NCBI GenBank assembly: GCA_903772945.1
Contig: CAICTM010000147.1
Span: 41,955-105,954, forward strand
Origin: Seminavis robusta
Taxonomy: Eukaryota; Bacillariophyta; Bacillariophyceae; Naviculales; Naviculaceae
Direction: 5' to 3'
Length of the DNA stretch: 64,000 bases
This document shows, piece after piece, positions 1-11,331 of the stretch. The position numbers and the translations under genes were made by a program. Every line of letters starts with the position of its first letter. Positions within the stretch are counted from its first letter, which is position 1. The notes beneath the pieces are model-generated. The model searched no databases, had not been told where the DNA came from, and was given only the letters and a program-made list of their open reading frames with translations.

Positions 1-371
1 ATGACACTGTGAGTGGCTACACGAACATTGATGGAGATGAGACCATCACAGTGGATGATAACTTCCCCAACAAAGTGAATGTGTATGCTGTTGTGGATGA
101 CAGCAACGTTGATCGAGTAACTTTCATCGTGGATGGTGGAAGTGAAGAAGATGGCCGTGACAATTTTTCACAGATGGGTGGCAACTGGGGCAACACCAAC
201 CAATGGCAGGATGACCAAGATATTACCATTATTGCTACTCCTTACATTGGATCGGTGCAAGGTACACCATTGACAGTGACGTTAACTGTGGATTGTGATG
301 GTGATTGCAGCAATAATGGTAATGCCAATGGAAATGGCAACGGAAATTCCAATGGCAATAATCGCCGTTGA
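1..371 (+). CDS. 3' end of a surface-type protein with a beta-sandwich-like C-terminal domain (5' truncated by window edge)
   Basis: The reading frame is open to the left edge and stops at TGA 369-371, so only about 122 C-terminal residues are visible. They include VNVYAVVDDSNVDRVTFIVD and, further on, ITIIATPYI and VTLTVDCDGDC, followed by a low-complexity Asn/Gly tail. The alternating hydrophobic pattern ending in LTLTVD resembles the last domain of the gene that ends at 8528 (FNILITR...WYVEFYHD...ITLTVQD). The two may therefore share a C-terminal Ig-like or beta-sandwich module of an extracellular protein. Family membership is inferred. No catalytic motif is visible, and the upstream part, including any start or signal peptide, is outside the window. 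Confidence 0.6.
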   Translation, partial: DTVSGYTNIDGDETITVDDNFPNKVNVYAVVDDSNVDRVTFIVDGGSEEDGRDNFSQMGGNWGNTNQWQDDQDITIIATPYIGSVQGTPLTVTLTVDCDGDCSNNGNANGNGNGNSNGNNRR

Positions 372-1661
372 TCAGTCTGAATGAAGTACGAACCAGCACT
401 TTACCGGTACCGTACTTCCTCTGTGTCTTGCTAATCTCATCGTGCTACAACAACTTTTGCTGTAACAATGAATGACTAATATAATGTAAAAAGCTTTTTG
501 AATGAACTTATCTTTGTTGCTTGCTAGCTAGCTAGCTACCGGTATTGAACTGTCTGTGTACCTGTAGCTAGTTGCTGTCAGAAGGCAAGGCAAGGAAGCA
601 ACCTTGGCCCGTGTTTCTTTTTCTTCGTTTCGTTGGCTTGTGGTGCTAGCTACCAGCTAGGTTGCAACAGCCATGGCAGTCTTGCAGGTGGGTGAGTAAC
701 TGTTTGTGAGGGAGTACCAGGGTACGGTAGCGTAGCGGGAAGGGCGTCGTTGGGTCCTTCATTCTATTCAAGCTAATTCAGCTAGCTAGCAAAATATCTA
801 GCTAGCCAGTAGCCAGACACCCATATTAGCTAGTCCGATGTGGTTAGTTGGTTGGCCATCAACAAGGAAGGACAGCAAAGCAAAGCAAAGCAAAGCAAAG
901 CAAAAAGTCTCGACTCGACTGTCACTCTGCCCCGGCAGCAGAAGATATGGCAGCATCCCAAGCACAAGCTCCTCGTTTTGAGTGCGTCTTACACGCACAA
1001 GAACAAGTCAGAAAGCAAAGGTTGCAATGAAGTCAAGACTTATCTGGCTAGCTAGCTAGCTATTAGCTATCTACACGTAGCGTGGCTTGGACACCATGCA
1101 AGGTTGGTGTCTTTTGTATGTGGCTGAGCTGAGCAAGCGCTGTGCTCGAATGTGTGTGTGACTGCATGGCGTCTTAACTTATGCAAGCTCGCCTCTGTGT
1201 GATGAACACTATGTTGCAGATAATCGTGAAGAAGTCTTTGGGATGCCAGATGCCCAAGATGGTTGCGATCGAGGAGAGTAATGGTACTGTAGCTTCTAAG
1301 TGACTCTTTTTGTTTGTTGGGCATATGTCCTTGAGTCATTTGTGTTCTTTACACTACTCGTAGAGACATTGGAGAATTGCTTTGATATTTCTTTCCAGTG
1401 CCTGTGGTGTTAGTGGCCAGGTTTTTCGGTTGGTGGCACCGCATCTTCGGTGCCGCTTGGACCAGCGAAAGATAGATAGATCAGCAGGCTGATCGTAACA
1501 ACAAACAACAAACAACAAACAACAACAAGAAACTCTCAAGTTGCCACCAACAAGCCAATATACTAGTAGTAGACTAGTCAGCTCTATCTATAGCTAGTAC
1601 CAGTAGCTAGTAATCAAGCAAGCAAACCAACAAGCAGTCAATCCAACAAACAACGGCCAAG
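372..1661. other. Intergenic region with simple repeats
   Basis: No convincing gene was seen. The stretch carries several CTAG/GCTA microsatellite tracts (about 527-540, 780-808, 1046-1063) and a five-base AGCAA array at about 871-905. Short CAAACAA-rich tracts just before the next start codon (about 1498-1530 and 1615-1655) could belong to its 5' UTR. Confidence 0.5.
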
Positions 1662-4600
1662 ATGGACTCGGAAGACGACGAGTTGATGAATGAGACTCAG
1701 TTTCGATTTCAACCTCGACGGAGTTCTCGCTCCCTATTGCGGTTCTCATCCTCCTTGGGCAGCATCGGCGATGAAGAGAATCCTCGTCGCTCCGTCAACT
1801 TTTCCCCCTTCTATCAGGTCGTTGGAAATGAACCGGAAGATCGGGACTTGGGTCTCACGAGACTAGATCAGTCGTTGGATGCTACCGGTAGCGCTAGTAT
1901 TATAGCAGAACAAGTAGTAGAAGAGGGAGATGAAGAACAAGATGGGAGTCAGAGGGAGATGGACGTAGGATCTACACAGTCTCCCATTTACGACAGGTAC
2001 GTTATCTTATGCTACCCTTATCTTATTATCTGAATGCTACCCTTCCTTATCTTGTCTCATCTTAACCTCTCTCTCGTTATCGGATGCTACCCTTATTATG
2101 CTACCCCCATGCTACCCTTTCTCATAATAGGGGCCAATCCGTGTGCAGCTACTCGTCCTACCTGTATCATCCTGAAGAAGAAGAAGGAAAAGAAGATGAA
2201 GTGGATGTCGACCAATTTGAAGAGGCTCTCACGGAATACGATGATCTACCTTATGCTACCAGGTCAATCACAACATACAATACCTACAAGTCCTCTACTA
2301 CTAGCGGTAGTAGTAGGTACAACAACAACAACAATCACAACAACAATCACCCCATGGAAATGAGTGAAACCAGCTTTAGTGTCATGGAACTGCTTCTAGG
2401 GAGAACAGCGGCAGCTGCAGCAGCTGGACCACCACCTGCGAATGCCACCACCAGTGATGATGAAGAAGAAGAAGATGATGATGTTTCTACCGTTCCAGAA
2501 GATGAATACATGTCGTCACAAGAAGAAGAACAAGAAGAAGGGAGGCTTACACCACCACCACCACCACCACCACCAGACACTGACAAGAAGGGCGACAACA
2601 ACAAAAACGAACTCAACGAGGGGGAACTAGAAGATGTATCCTTAGGGGATGACATTTACAATCAACAACAAGAAGAAGAAATGTCCACCAGTGAAGTTAG
2701 TGAAGGAGCCAGTACGGTTGACTTGGCGGAGAAAAAGGAACAGCAAATCAAACGGTCGTTTCTATATGGCATCTTGATGGCCTGTGGTGTCATTGCCTTG
2801 TTGAAACTTATTACCAAAATAGTTCAGTGCTGCAACAAGGGAAGAGACAGTGGTGGACCCGATGGAACCACAGAGGGAGCCGACCAGTCGGCCCACTTTA
2901 CACAACAACAGCAATCCATGTCCAACTTGGCACAACAGCAATCCATGTCCAACCTGGCCGTCAATAACACGGCATTGTAAGTACCGGTACAGATCCATCG
3001 CTTATCGTACTGCCCTCTACTGGAGCTGAAGTTTTGATGGAGCTCACTCACTCACTCGTTTTTCATTTTCATCATTTCGTGTTATACAGTGCCGCACAGG
3101 GTGCACATGGAGCGACGGCGACGGCTGCCACACAGCAAGCTGCCGTTGCAGCGGGTAAGTGACAGCAAGCACTGCTTTATGTCTCTCGCCCGTATCGATC
3201 GATCAATCGATGCCACGTACTTACATATTCGTTGCCATCTCGATCTCAGCACAAGGGGCCGCCGCTGCAACAGCGACCGGGACCGCCACGGCAGTAGGGG
3301 TAGCTACAGGTAAGTCAATGAAGGAATGAATGAATCACGCCCGTCACTACTACGATACCGGCATGACGCTCACAGATAGCTCCATTGTTCCCACTTACTT
3401 TCTGAAGCGACGACTTCGGGGTTCGTTGCCGCCGTGGCAGGGGCATCCTTTGGGGTACAAGTGGGAGCCGCAGTGGGAACGGCTACTGCGGTTGTCGTCG
3501 CCACTGCGGCCGCCGCATCGATCGCTACTGGCTCTACTGGAGATGCTACGGCAACTACAAATCTTACGAGTGCCTTCTCTTTCAATGGGACCAATCTGAC
3601 CGACTTTCTGATCCCATCAACAGCGACCTCTGATCCTTTCAACATGACCAACAGCAGCACGGCAAATGTGACGTTTGACGTGCCAGAGCTGCAGCCATTC
3701 TTGGATGAAACGAATGCCGTCGTCGATCCACCAGATCATGTCGTCTTTGTCAATGATACGTGTCTTGTCAACGGACAACCGGGACAAGTCAGAGAAGGAC
3801 GGGTCAACATGGTACTGGCAAACCTGCCGGAAGAGGTAATACTCCAAGATGCCGGCATTCTGTCGTCCTTGTGGAAGTCCGCGTACAATGGTCTCTCCAA
3901 TGGTTGCAATGGCACCTATCATCGGATTGTACAGAACGTATCCCTCACGGATTACAACTATGTGTATCGAGCCGCTGCACCTGGCGGTTCACAGGAAGCC
4001 GTTGTCTATACTTGGACGGAATGGGTTGGCTCGTTGACATGTCATGATTGCCCACCCGAAGAACCGTTCTTTACGGTTCGACCCGAAGATATGACCGCTG
4101 GAGCTGATGCTAATGGGGTCGCTATCAGTACAGAGACTGCAAAGCGTGTACGACGAGGGCTCAATCAAGTCATGGACGAGTTTGTCTTTTTCGAACTCTT
4201 CTGTGAACTCTTTGTCCTCGAAGTCAATGCACTCTTTCCGTCGCTAGAGCAGCCTGTCACTCTGGTGTATGGATCCGCCGTCGATGATCAATCCAGAGCG
4301 GCTTTGGAGTATGATCCACAGGTCCAAGCTCAGAATGCTCCCACCACGGCAAGTCCAACAACGCTACAGCCTACTCCTGGGGCGACTGTGTTGACGACAC
4401 CCGGCTTTCAGCTTTTGGTAACACCCAAACCGACACCAACTCCATACCCAACAAGGGCGCCAACCTCGCCTGAACCTTCTATGCCACGTCCCACCACGTT
4501 ATCGCCGACTGCTCGATTTCCGACCACACCAGCACCTAATACGCAAGCGCCTACACCTACGTCACCGTTCACGCAAGCTCCCTCCACCACAATGCCATCG

Positions 4601-7600
4601 ACATTGCCCCCGACCACTGCTTCTCCAAGTACTGGCTTGCCAACAACGACTTCACCCACGAGTGCGCCTACTACAGCCAGTCCATCTACGGGGACCCCCA
4701 CTGTGACAGCAGGACAGCCAAGTGCCGCGCCGACAACAGCACGACCAACCACTGCTGTCCCAACCACAAGCTCTCCAACTACCATCGCTCCTACATCGCT
4801 TGCGCCGACGACGCTTGCTCCCGCCACGGCATCGCCTACACGGGGATATGGTACAGCTAGTTCCATGCAGTTGCCACCCGCTGCTGCCCCCGCCGCTGAC
4901 AAACCAACAACAGCCAACCCGACTACAGGCAATCCAACCAGCGTGTCACCTTCGACACAAGGTCCCACGACGGGCACCCCAACAGTCACATCTGGCAAGC
5001 CCAGTGCGGCACCAACAACTGCTGGACCCACGACGATTAGCCCAACGACTAATCGTCCAACCACGAGCTCTCCATCTACAAGAAGTCCCAGCACATTGTC
5101 TCCCACCACCGACACTCCAACAACTCTTTCCCCTTCCACTCAAATGCCCTCCACCGCGAATCCAACTGTAGTACCAGGAAGGCCCAGTGCCAGTCCTACT
5201 ACCGCAGCCCCCACGACAAGTCCCCCGACGAATAGCCCCACGACGAGCTCCCCCACAAATAGCCCCACAACCAGTGCTCCTTCTACTGGAACCCCCACCA
5301 CTATCTCGCCATCAACAAGTACTCCAACTACAGCCGAACCAACCACGCTTAGCCCCACAACAAGTGCACCCACTGTTACCCCAGGAGAGCCAAGCGCCAG
5401 TCCAACAACGAATTCACCCTCTGATATTCCATCTAAGAGCCCATCAATGGTTCCAAGCACAGAACCGTCTTCTCTCCCTTCAGTTGCTCCTTCTACAAAC
5501 CCGAACAGCAGCCCATCTGCTGGCCCGTCAAATGCTCCATCGGCCAGTCCCACTCAGCTCCCAACGACTCTCAGCCCAACTGTTACCGCCGGGGCTCCCA
5601 GCGCGACACCAACAACACGAAACCCAACTCGAATGCCTTCTCGAGCACCAACAACTCAGCCTTCGGGATCTCCCTCATCTCATCCCAGCTCTCTGCCCAG
5701 TGCCAACCCATCAAAGTATCCTTCACAGCATCCTTCTTCAAACCCATCACGCCAGCCTACGCCTGCTCCCACAGGAAGCCCCACCACGTTAGCAAGTTTC
5801 TGCGGTATGACTACAGTTACTGCAACTTATTTCATGGGATTTGATAGTGACGTCTCCATGCTTAGCGACTCTGTACTAGTGACAGCTTTCAAGACGGCGT
5901 ACGACTTTGTCTCGCAAGTCACGTGCTCTGCCGTAATGATTGATGCCTCGGTGACAAACAGACATCTACAGGCTGGGACAACCCAGATTGAGTTCCTCGT
6001 GACTACAAACGAGACAAGCACTTCACCATTTCTGTCCACCACAGCTGACAATGCTGATTTTGTCTTGGCATATGCCGGATTGACTGGTACTTTGGCAGTT
6101 TACTTGAGAGATACTCTCACAACCGTCTCGCCAACTACAGCAAGCCCCACAACTGCAAGTCCTAGTACCGGAATCCCAACCACTGAAAGCCCCACCACGG
6201 GCGCACCATCCGCAGCCCCCATAACAGCAAATCCCACTACTTTGGGCCCAACAGTGACTGCTGGAAGCCCTAGTGCCTCTCCAACTACCGCAAACCCAAC
6301 AACGAGCACTCCCTCTCAGGCACCAACTAGAGCTCCAACAACAGCAGCTCCGACGAAAGCTCCAACTAAGCCGCCGACGTTCGCACCAACAAAGGTGCCA
6401 ACAGGGATCCCACAGTGGCTCCGACCAAGCAGCCAACTTCAGCACCAACCACAATGCACCCACCACAGCAAGTCCCACAACACTAGGTCCTACAGTGACC
6501 TCGGGTAGTCCTACTGTGAGTCCGACCACGGGTACACCCACCCAGCCACCTACAGAAGCCCCGACTAGAGCTCCCACCAAGCTGCCAACTTTGACACCAA
6601 CAAGTGCTCCAACGAAAGCCCCAACAAAGCGCCACAGCCACACCAACAAAGCTCCAACTGGATCCCAACAAACGCCCCAACAAAGGCCCCAACAACTTCC
6701 AATCCCACAACACTAGTCCCTACAGTGACCACGGGTAGTCCTAGTGTGAGTCCGACCACGGGTACACCCACCCAGCCACCTACAGAAGCCCCGACTAGAG
6801 CTCCCACCAAGCTGCCAACTTTGACACCAACAAGTGCTCCAACGAAGCCCCAACAAAGCCAACAGCCACACAACAAGAGCTCCAACTGGTCCCAACAAAC
6901 GCCCAAAAGGCACAACTTCCAATCCACAACCTAGTCCTACAGTGACACGGGTAGTCAGTGTGAGTCCAACACAGGTACACCCAGCCAGCCACCTACAGAA
7001 GCCCCTACTAGAGCTCCCACCAAGCCTCCAACGAAGGCACCAACAACGACACCCACAAGAGCTCAACAAAGACCAACAAAGAACCGACGACGACGCCAAC
7101 AAGAGGTCCAACTGGATCCCCAACGAAGGCACAACAAAGGCACCAACAACTTCCAATCCCACAACACTAGTCCCTACAGTGACCACGGGCAGTCCTAGTG
7201 TGAGTCCAACAACAGGTACTCCCACCCAGCCACCTACAGAAGGCCCCACTAGAGCTCCCACCAAGCCTCCAACTTCGACACCAACAAGAGCCCCAACGAA
7301 GGGCACCAACAAGAGCTCCAACGAACGCCCCAACGAAGGCACCAACAGAAAGTCCCAGCAGTATCCCAAGCCAGTTTCCTAGTGACATCCCCAGTTCCAG
7401 CCCAAGTACCATCTCCAGCTCAGTCCAGTGAGTCCCCACAGCCCACGAGCTCCAACAAGCCAGCGACCAGCAAGTCCGTATAGCAGTCCTAGTGACATCC
7501 CCAGTTCCAGCCCAAGTACCATCTCCAGCTCCAGTCCAAGCGGATCACCCGCCAAAGCTCCAACTAGATCTCCAACAAAAGCCCCAACGAAGGCACCAAC

Positions 7601-8528
7601 AGAAAGTCCCAGCAGTATCCCAAGCCAGTTTCCTAGTGACATCCCCAGTTCCAGCCCAAGTACCATCGCCAGCTCCAGTCAAGCGTATCGCCCACCAAAG
7701 CTCCAACCAAGGCCCCTACGAAACCACCCACACCCCAACCAACTGTCCCCCCTAGTATCAGCCCCAGCTCCAGTCCAAGTATTAATCCCAGCTCCAGTCC
7801 AAGCGGATCGCCCACCCAAGCTCCAACCAAGGCCCCTACGAAACCACCCACACCCCAACCAACTGTTTCCCCTAGTCAGTAGCAGCCCCAGCTCCAGTCC
7901 AAGTTTTAACCCCAGCTCCAGTCCAAGCGGATCACCCACCAGAGCTCCAACTGAGGCGCCTACGAAGCCACCCACACCCCAACCGACTGTTTCCCCTAGT
8001 ACCAGCCCTAGTACCAGCCCCAGCTCCAGTCCAAGTAGATCACCTTCCAAGGTCCCAACAGAGCCCCCAACTCCATCGCCTACAGTACCCCCCACTTCTT
8101 CACCAACGAAAGCCCCAACAGTACCACCAACAGATCCACCAACTGAAGCTCCAACGGACAGTCCAACTGCACCGACTTCCACCTATTTGAGTAGTTTTTT
8201 TCTTGTTGATGCCGACAATGGCAACAGCGTACAGCAAACGCTGTCTGGAGGGGAAACTATTAGTGCTTCCAGCTTGGGATACAATTTCAACATTCTCATC
8301 ACAAGAAGTGGGGGGAGCTCGGACTGGTATGTGGAGTTTTATCACGACTCCGAGGCAATTGAAACGGACACAGCAGCGGATTATACTGTCTGCCCAAGTG
8401 CCTGCACTTCCTCTGACTTTGGATCCTCGGGGTACTCGTCAAGTTCATTCACGCTAAAAGCAGAGTTGTACAATAAAGGTGGACAACTGAAGGACACGCG
8501 TTCGATTACCCTGACGGTACAAGATTAA
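1662..8528 (+). CDS. Large PT/PS-rich (mucin-like) membrane-anchored protein, five exons; 3' repeat region frameshifted
   Basis: Exons are read as 1662-1996, 2131-2976 (or from 2149), 3090-3154, 3250-3309 and 3408-6508. All junctions are GT-AG and all phases agree. The product has an acidic N-terminus with poly-Pro and Glu runs, one membrane segment near residues 320-343 (FLYGILMACGVIALLKLI), then an Ala/Gly/Val-rich segment assembled across exons 3-5. A Cys-containing globular domain (about nt 3640-4330) precedes hundreds of PTTxxPT repeats, interrupted by a second globular domain (about 5797-6115). The frame is open for about 1,468 residues to TAG 6506-6508. After that the same PT/PS repeats continue in shifting frames to a clean final part (about 7880-8528) that ends in a beta-rich domain. 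It is probably an O-glycosylated wall or adhesion protein (inferred). Either the gene is broken or the tandem repeats are misassembled. Confidence 0.75.
6405..7880 (+). repeat. Tandem PT/PS-coding repeats with at least six frame changes
   Basis: Blocks of roughly 200-250 bp are repeated. Each contains a variant of GTGACCACGGGTAGTCCTAG followed by Thr-Pro codons: about 6500-6650, 6720-6860, 6940-7060, 7180-7300. Later copies (7380-7690, 7700-7870) use Pro-Ser codons. The repeated protein text moves between frames near 6405-6455, 6630, 6860, 7080, 7310, 7680 and 7875. Aligning copies by eye shows one-base losses: near 6930-6970 the copy reads ACCTAGTCCTACAGTGACAC where others read ACTAGTCCCTACAGTGACCA. 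Confidence 0.75.
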
Positions 8529-8791
8529 TGAGTTTCATTAATAATAGACCAACAAATGGTCACGCATAAAAGTTTCAGACAGCTTACTTCTTTTCATAAT
8601 TCCTTAAACGCTAAATGTGTCAGGCTATATCTTCTAGCAACTGCTTGCTGCAGCTGATTTGTAAAGTTTGGACGCCCTTGGCAGGCAGCAACAGGGAAGG
8701 ATAGGGCCAACGATACCCCCCAAAGTAGAAGACGCCGGTTGACTCAAAGCTAGAAAGGAAGCTTCCGTTAGTTCAAACACACCCATGCCTA

Positions 8792-9967
8792 TTACTCGTG
8801 CATCTCAAACTCGGGGAAAATATTGACGACTGGAATAGTCGGGGGTCCACCACGCTGAGCTGCCTCAATCCACCACTGGCCCAGCAAGAAACCTGTGTCT
8901 CGGATACGCAGCCGAATGGCCGCTGTCTTGCGGTCCCATCGCCCAACATGGCCTTGGGGCTCGGCAATGTCGTTCAGGTGGTCATAATCGGGCTGTCCTG
9001 CGCCTGCAATGTTGTGTCCCTTGGCCAACTTGACAGCGGAACCAGTCGAGAGATCGAGCCACATTTTAGCCGTGTCCGAGCGTTTGCCGTCGGCATTGTA
9101 GGGCACCAAAACTCGGCGGGGCAATTCAGGATAGGGCGGTGGAGATGCCGGTAGCGCAATGTCCAGTTTCTGCAAGAGCTTTGTCAGAATCTCGTCTGAT
9201 TCTCCAAACAATCGGATAGACGCAGATCCGTCATGTTCCGTCTGCTGCAAATTAATAAGCACTGCCCCCAATGATTTGCGACGCAACGAGCGTCGTGCCG
9301 TGCTGTGCACGATTTGATCCGCATTGAGACCACCCAGAGAAGTACCGAGAACAAGCACCAGATCTGCAGTCTTTGCATCATGAACCATCCACTCGCATTC
9401 CCGTTCCTTGAGGGTGCCTGAGTACACGACAACCGGATTCGATGGGTCGTACCAAGAGCCGTGAACCTCGTTGATGTGTTCTTGTGGAAAACCTGCCTTT
9501 TGTGGCAATCCATCATGGTTCTGTTGAACCCAGGAATGTACTAGTGAATGCTGGAAGAGTGCTGCCAAGGCGTAGTGTGTTGTGGATGGCACGGCTGTCG
9601 TAGTTTTGTTCTTTCCTGACCCCCCGTACTTGCCTCGTGCCGCTTGTCCGATACCAGCTGCCCTAGAGATTCCGGCACCCGTGTAGACCACCGTCTTGGA
9701 CGACATCATCAAGAGCTGAACCAACCCATCAAGCTTGCTATCAAGAACATCATCGCGATCTTGATACTCTGAAGCAGTGAGCCATGCGGGGCCATCGTCA
9801 TGGTCGTCCCTGGGTCTTGCAGGACACTTCCATGTTGTTTCGGGAGGAGTTAGTTTCTTGCACAGCTGCCGCGCATACAAACGTCCGTGCCAAAAGATCG
9901 ACCCATCGTCATGGTCGATGAACGGTTGTTTCGAGAGCTGTTTGAGGAGATTAGCTTTTCCTTCCAT
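8792..9967 (-). CDS. Divergent sirtuin (Sir2-family NAD-dependent deacylase/ADP-ribosyltransferase-like)
   Basis: A 391-residue protein from ATG 9967-9965 to TAA 8794-8792. The Rossmann-type NAD site is visible as VVYTGAGIS at about residues 93-101. QQNHDGL (148-154) stands where sirtuins have QNIDGLH, and NEVHG (166-170) supplies the expected catalytic histidine; LVLGTSL follows at about 205-211. The four zinc-binding cysteines normally found after the catalytic His are absent, so the small domain is shortened. About 90 residues follow the core with a pattern rich in Trp and Gly (GHN, WDRKTAAIRLRI, LGQWW), an extra C-terminal domain I do not recognise. Family known from the motifs; substrate unknown. 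An in-frame ATG at 10177 exists, but the text between the two looks non-coding, so the inner start is preferred. Confidence 0.8.
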   Translation of the reverse strand: MEGKANLLKQLSKQPFIDHDDGSIFWHGRLYARQLCKKLTPPETTWKCPARPRDDHDDGPAWLTASEYQDRDDVLDSKLDGLVQLLMMSSKTVVYTGAGISRAAGIGQAARGKYGGSGKNKTTTAVPSTTHYALAALFQHSLVHSWVQQNHDGLPQKAGFPQEHINEVHGSWYDPSNPVVVYSGTLKERECEWMVHDAKTADLVLVLGTSLGGLNADQIVHSTARRSLRRKSLGAVLINLQQTEHDGSASIRLFGESDEILTKLLQKLDIALPASPPPYPELPRRVLVPYNADGKRSDTAKMWLDLSTGSAVKLAKGHNIAGAGQPDYDHLNDIAEPQGHVGRWDRKTAAIRLRIRDTGFLLGQWWIEAAQRGGPPTIPVVNIFPEFEMHE

Positions 9968-11331
9968 CTTGGTTTGGTTATGGCGATTGTGAGGGCGAAG
10001 ACTTGCTTTGGTGTTGTGGATGATTGTCAAGAAAGATCCACAGAAAGATCCACGTTTGGTGCCACGTTTCTTTCGAATATGTGATTCTCTCAGTCGAATT
10101 TTCAACCGAATATTTACTGACTTGTTTGGAGGAGGGACCTCAAAAAGTGGTAGGTCACCACATTGACCTTGCAGCATGCCTAACTTTGTATCCTTCGACT
10201 ACTGTACAATCAGCCTCAAAATCTCGAAGGTGAAGAAACGATTAATGTAGTCAATACTAAGTCTTTGTTGAAACAAGAATGTCAAGTCAGGCCAGCCACT
10301 CAGGCAGGGAGCGAAGATAATTGGATCCTGTCGTTGGGCCCTCCTCTTTTGACTTCTTTGTCTAACTAAACGTGAGTTGAGAAGCAACTTAGGAAGCTAC
10401 TAGTACCCACACGTCAATGCAAACAAGTGAACTTCTTGCTTTCTTTCCAACTAGCTAGCTAGCTAGCCCCACCAACAAAACAGAAGCAAAGCTGATTCCG
10501 TTGTATCGTTCCGCAACCTCCAAGATTACGCTGTCATTGTTGAAGGCCCGGGCCATTGCAAGAGCAAAACTTATTGTTTCTTATTGTTGTGCTTCTTTTA
10601 CCATGGTGAGCTTGGGATGGTTGCTGTCCAAGATCTGCTCAGATCATGTAATACATGTAACATGTAGACTAGCTAGTAGGTCTACGGCTTGTAGCAAAGG
10701 TATCTTATTAGGTTCCTTTTGAGGTCTGACGTAAGCTAATTTGAGTCGAAGGTGAACGATGCGGTCAGTAACCAGCGTAAAGCCTTAATAAGTAGTTATG
10801 ACGTGCTGAAAGCAAGCTTCCGTTGTCGTTCTCATTCGCTTAAACAACAGTGCTCCAAAATAGTTCCAATTGCCCTATTTTCTGACGTGTGGGTCATCAG
10901 TCTTCTTTTAACTTATCATCAGTCTTCTTTGTACTTATCGGAGAAGTACGCGCGTGACAGTCATTGGTCATAAATCTAGTCTAAAGACGTTTTTATGGTT
11001 GATGTCATTCTTCTGGTTGGCCGAAAATATTAGCTGACATGGGCTCACAAAACCGATCTGTACGAACCTGCCACCACCGTCACACCTCATTTTCTCATCG
11101 GCCTTCAACCTTCAACAACACTCCCGCAGCCCTATCATCCACTGAGCCGCAGTACGGTAGCAGCAGCAACAGTACTTCTAGCAGCAAGGATAGAAAAGCC
11201 CCTGTCCAAGCTCAGCTCGAAACAGAGAGCAGTCATTCAATCAAGACACAAGAGACAGACAAGACTATACAGTTGTCAGGAGACAAGAAGAAGCAGAAGA
11301 AGAAGAAGAAGAAAGATCTATTTATTTGACA
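9968..11331. other. Intergenic region between sirtuin and BspA-like gene
   Basis: No supported gene. It holds a CTAG microsatellite near 10450-10470 and a purine-rich AAG run at about 11285-11315 immediately upstream of the next start. That run is probably 5' UTR. Two short open frames in the interval have no recognisable content. Confidence 0.45.

Noticed and set aside
4408-5553. Long minus-strand open frames opposite the PT repeats (Val/Gly-rich text)
   Set aside because: They are the mirror of Thr/Pro codons: ACA/CCA-type repeats read backwards give Val/Gly without stops. No start context, splice logic or domain.
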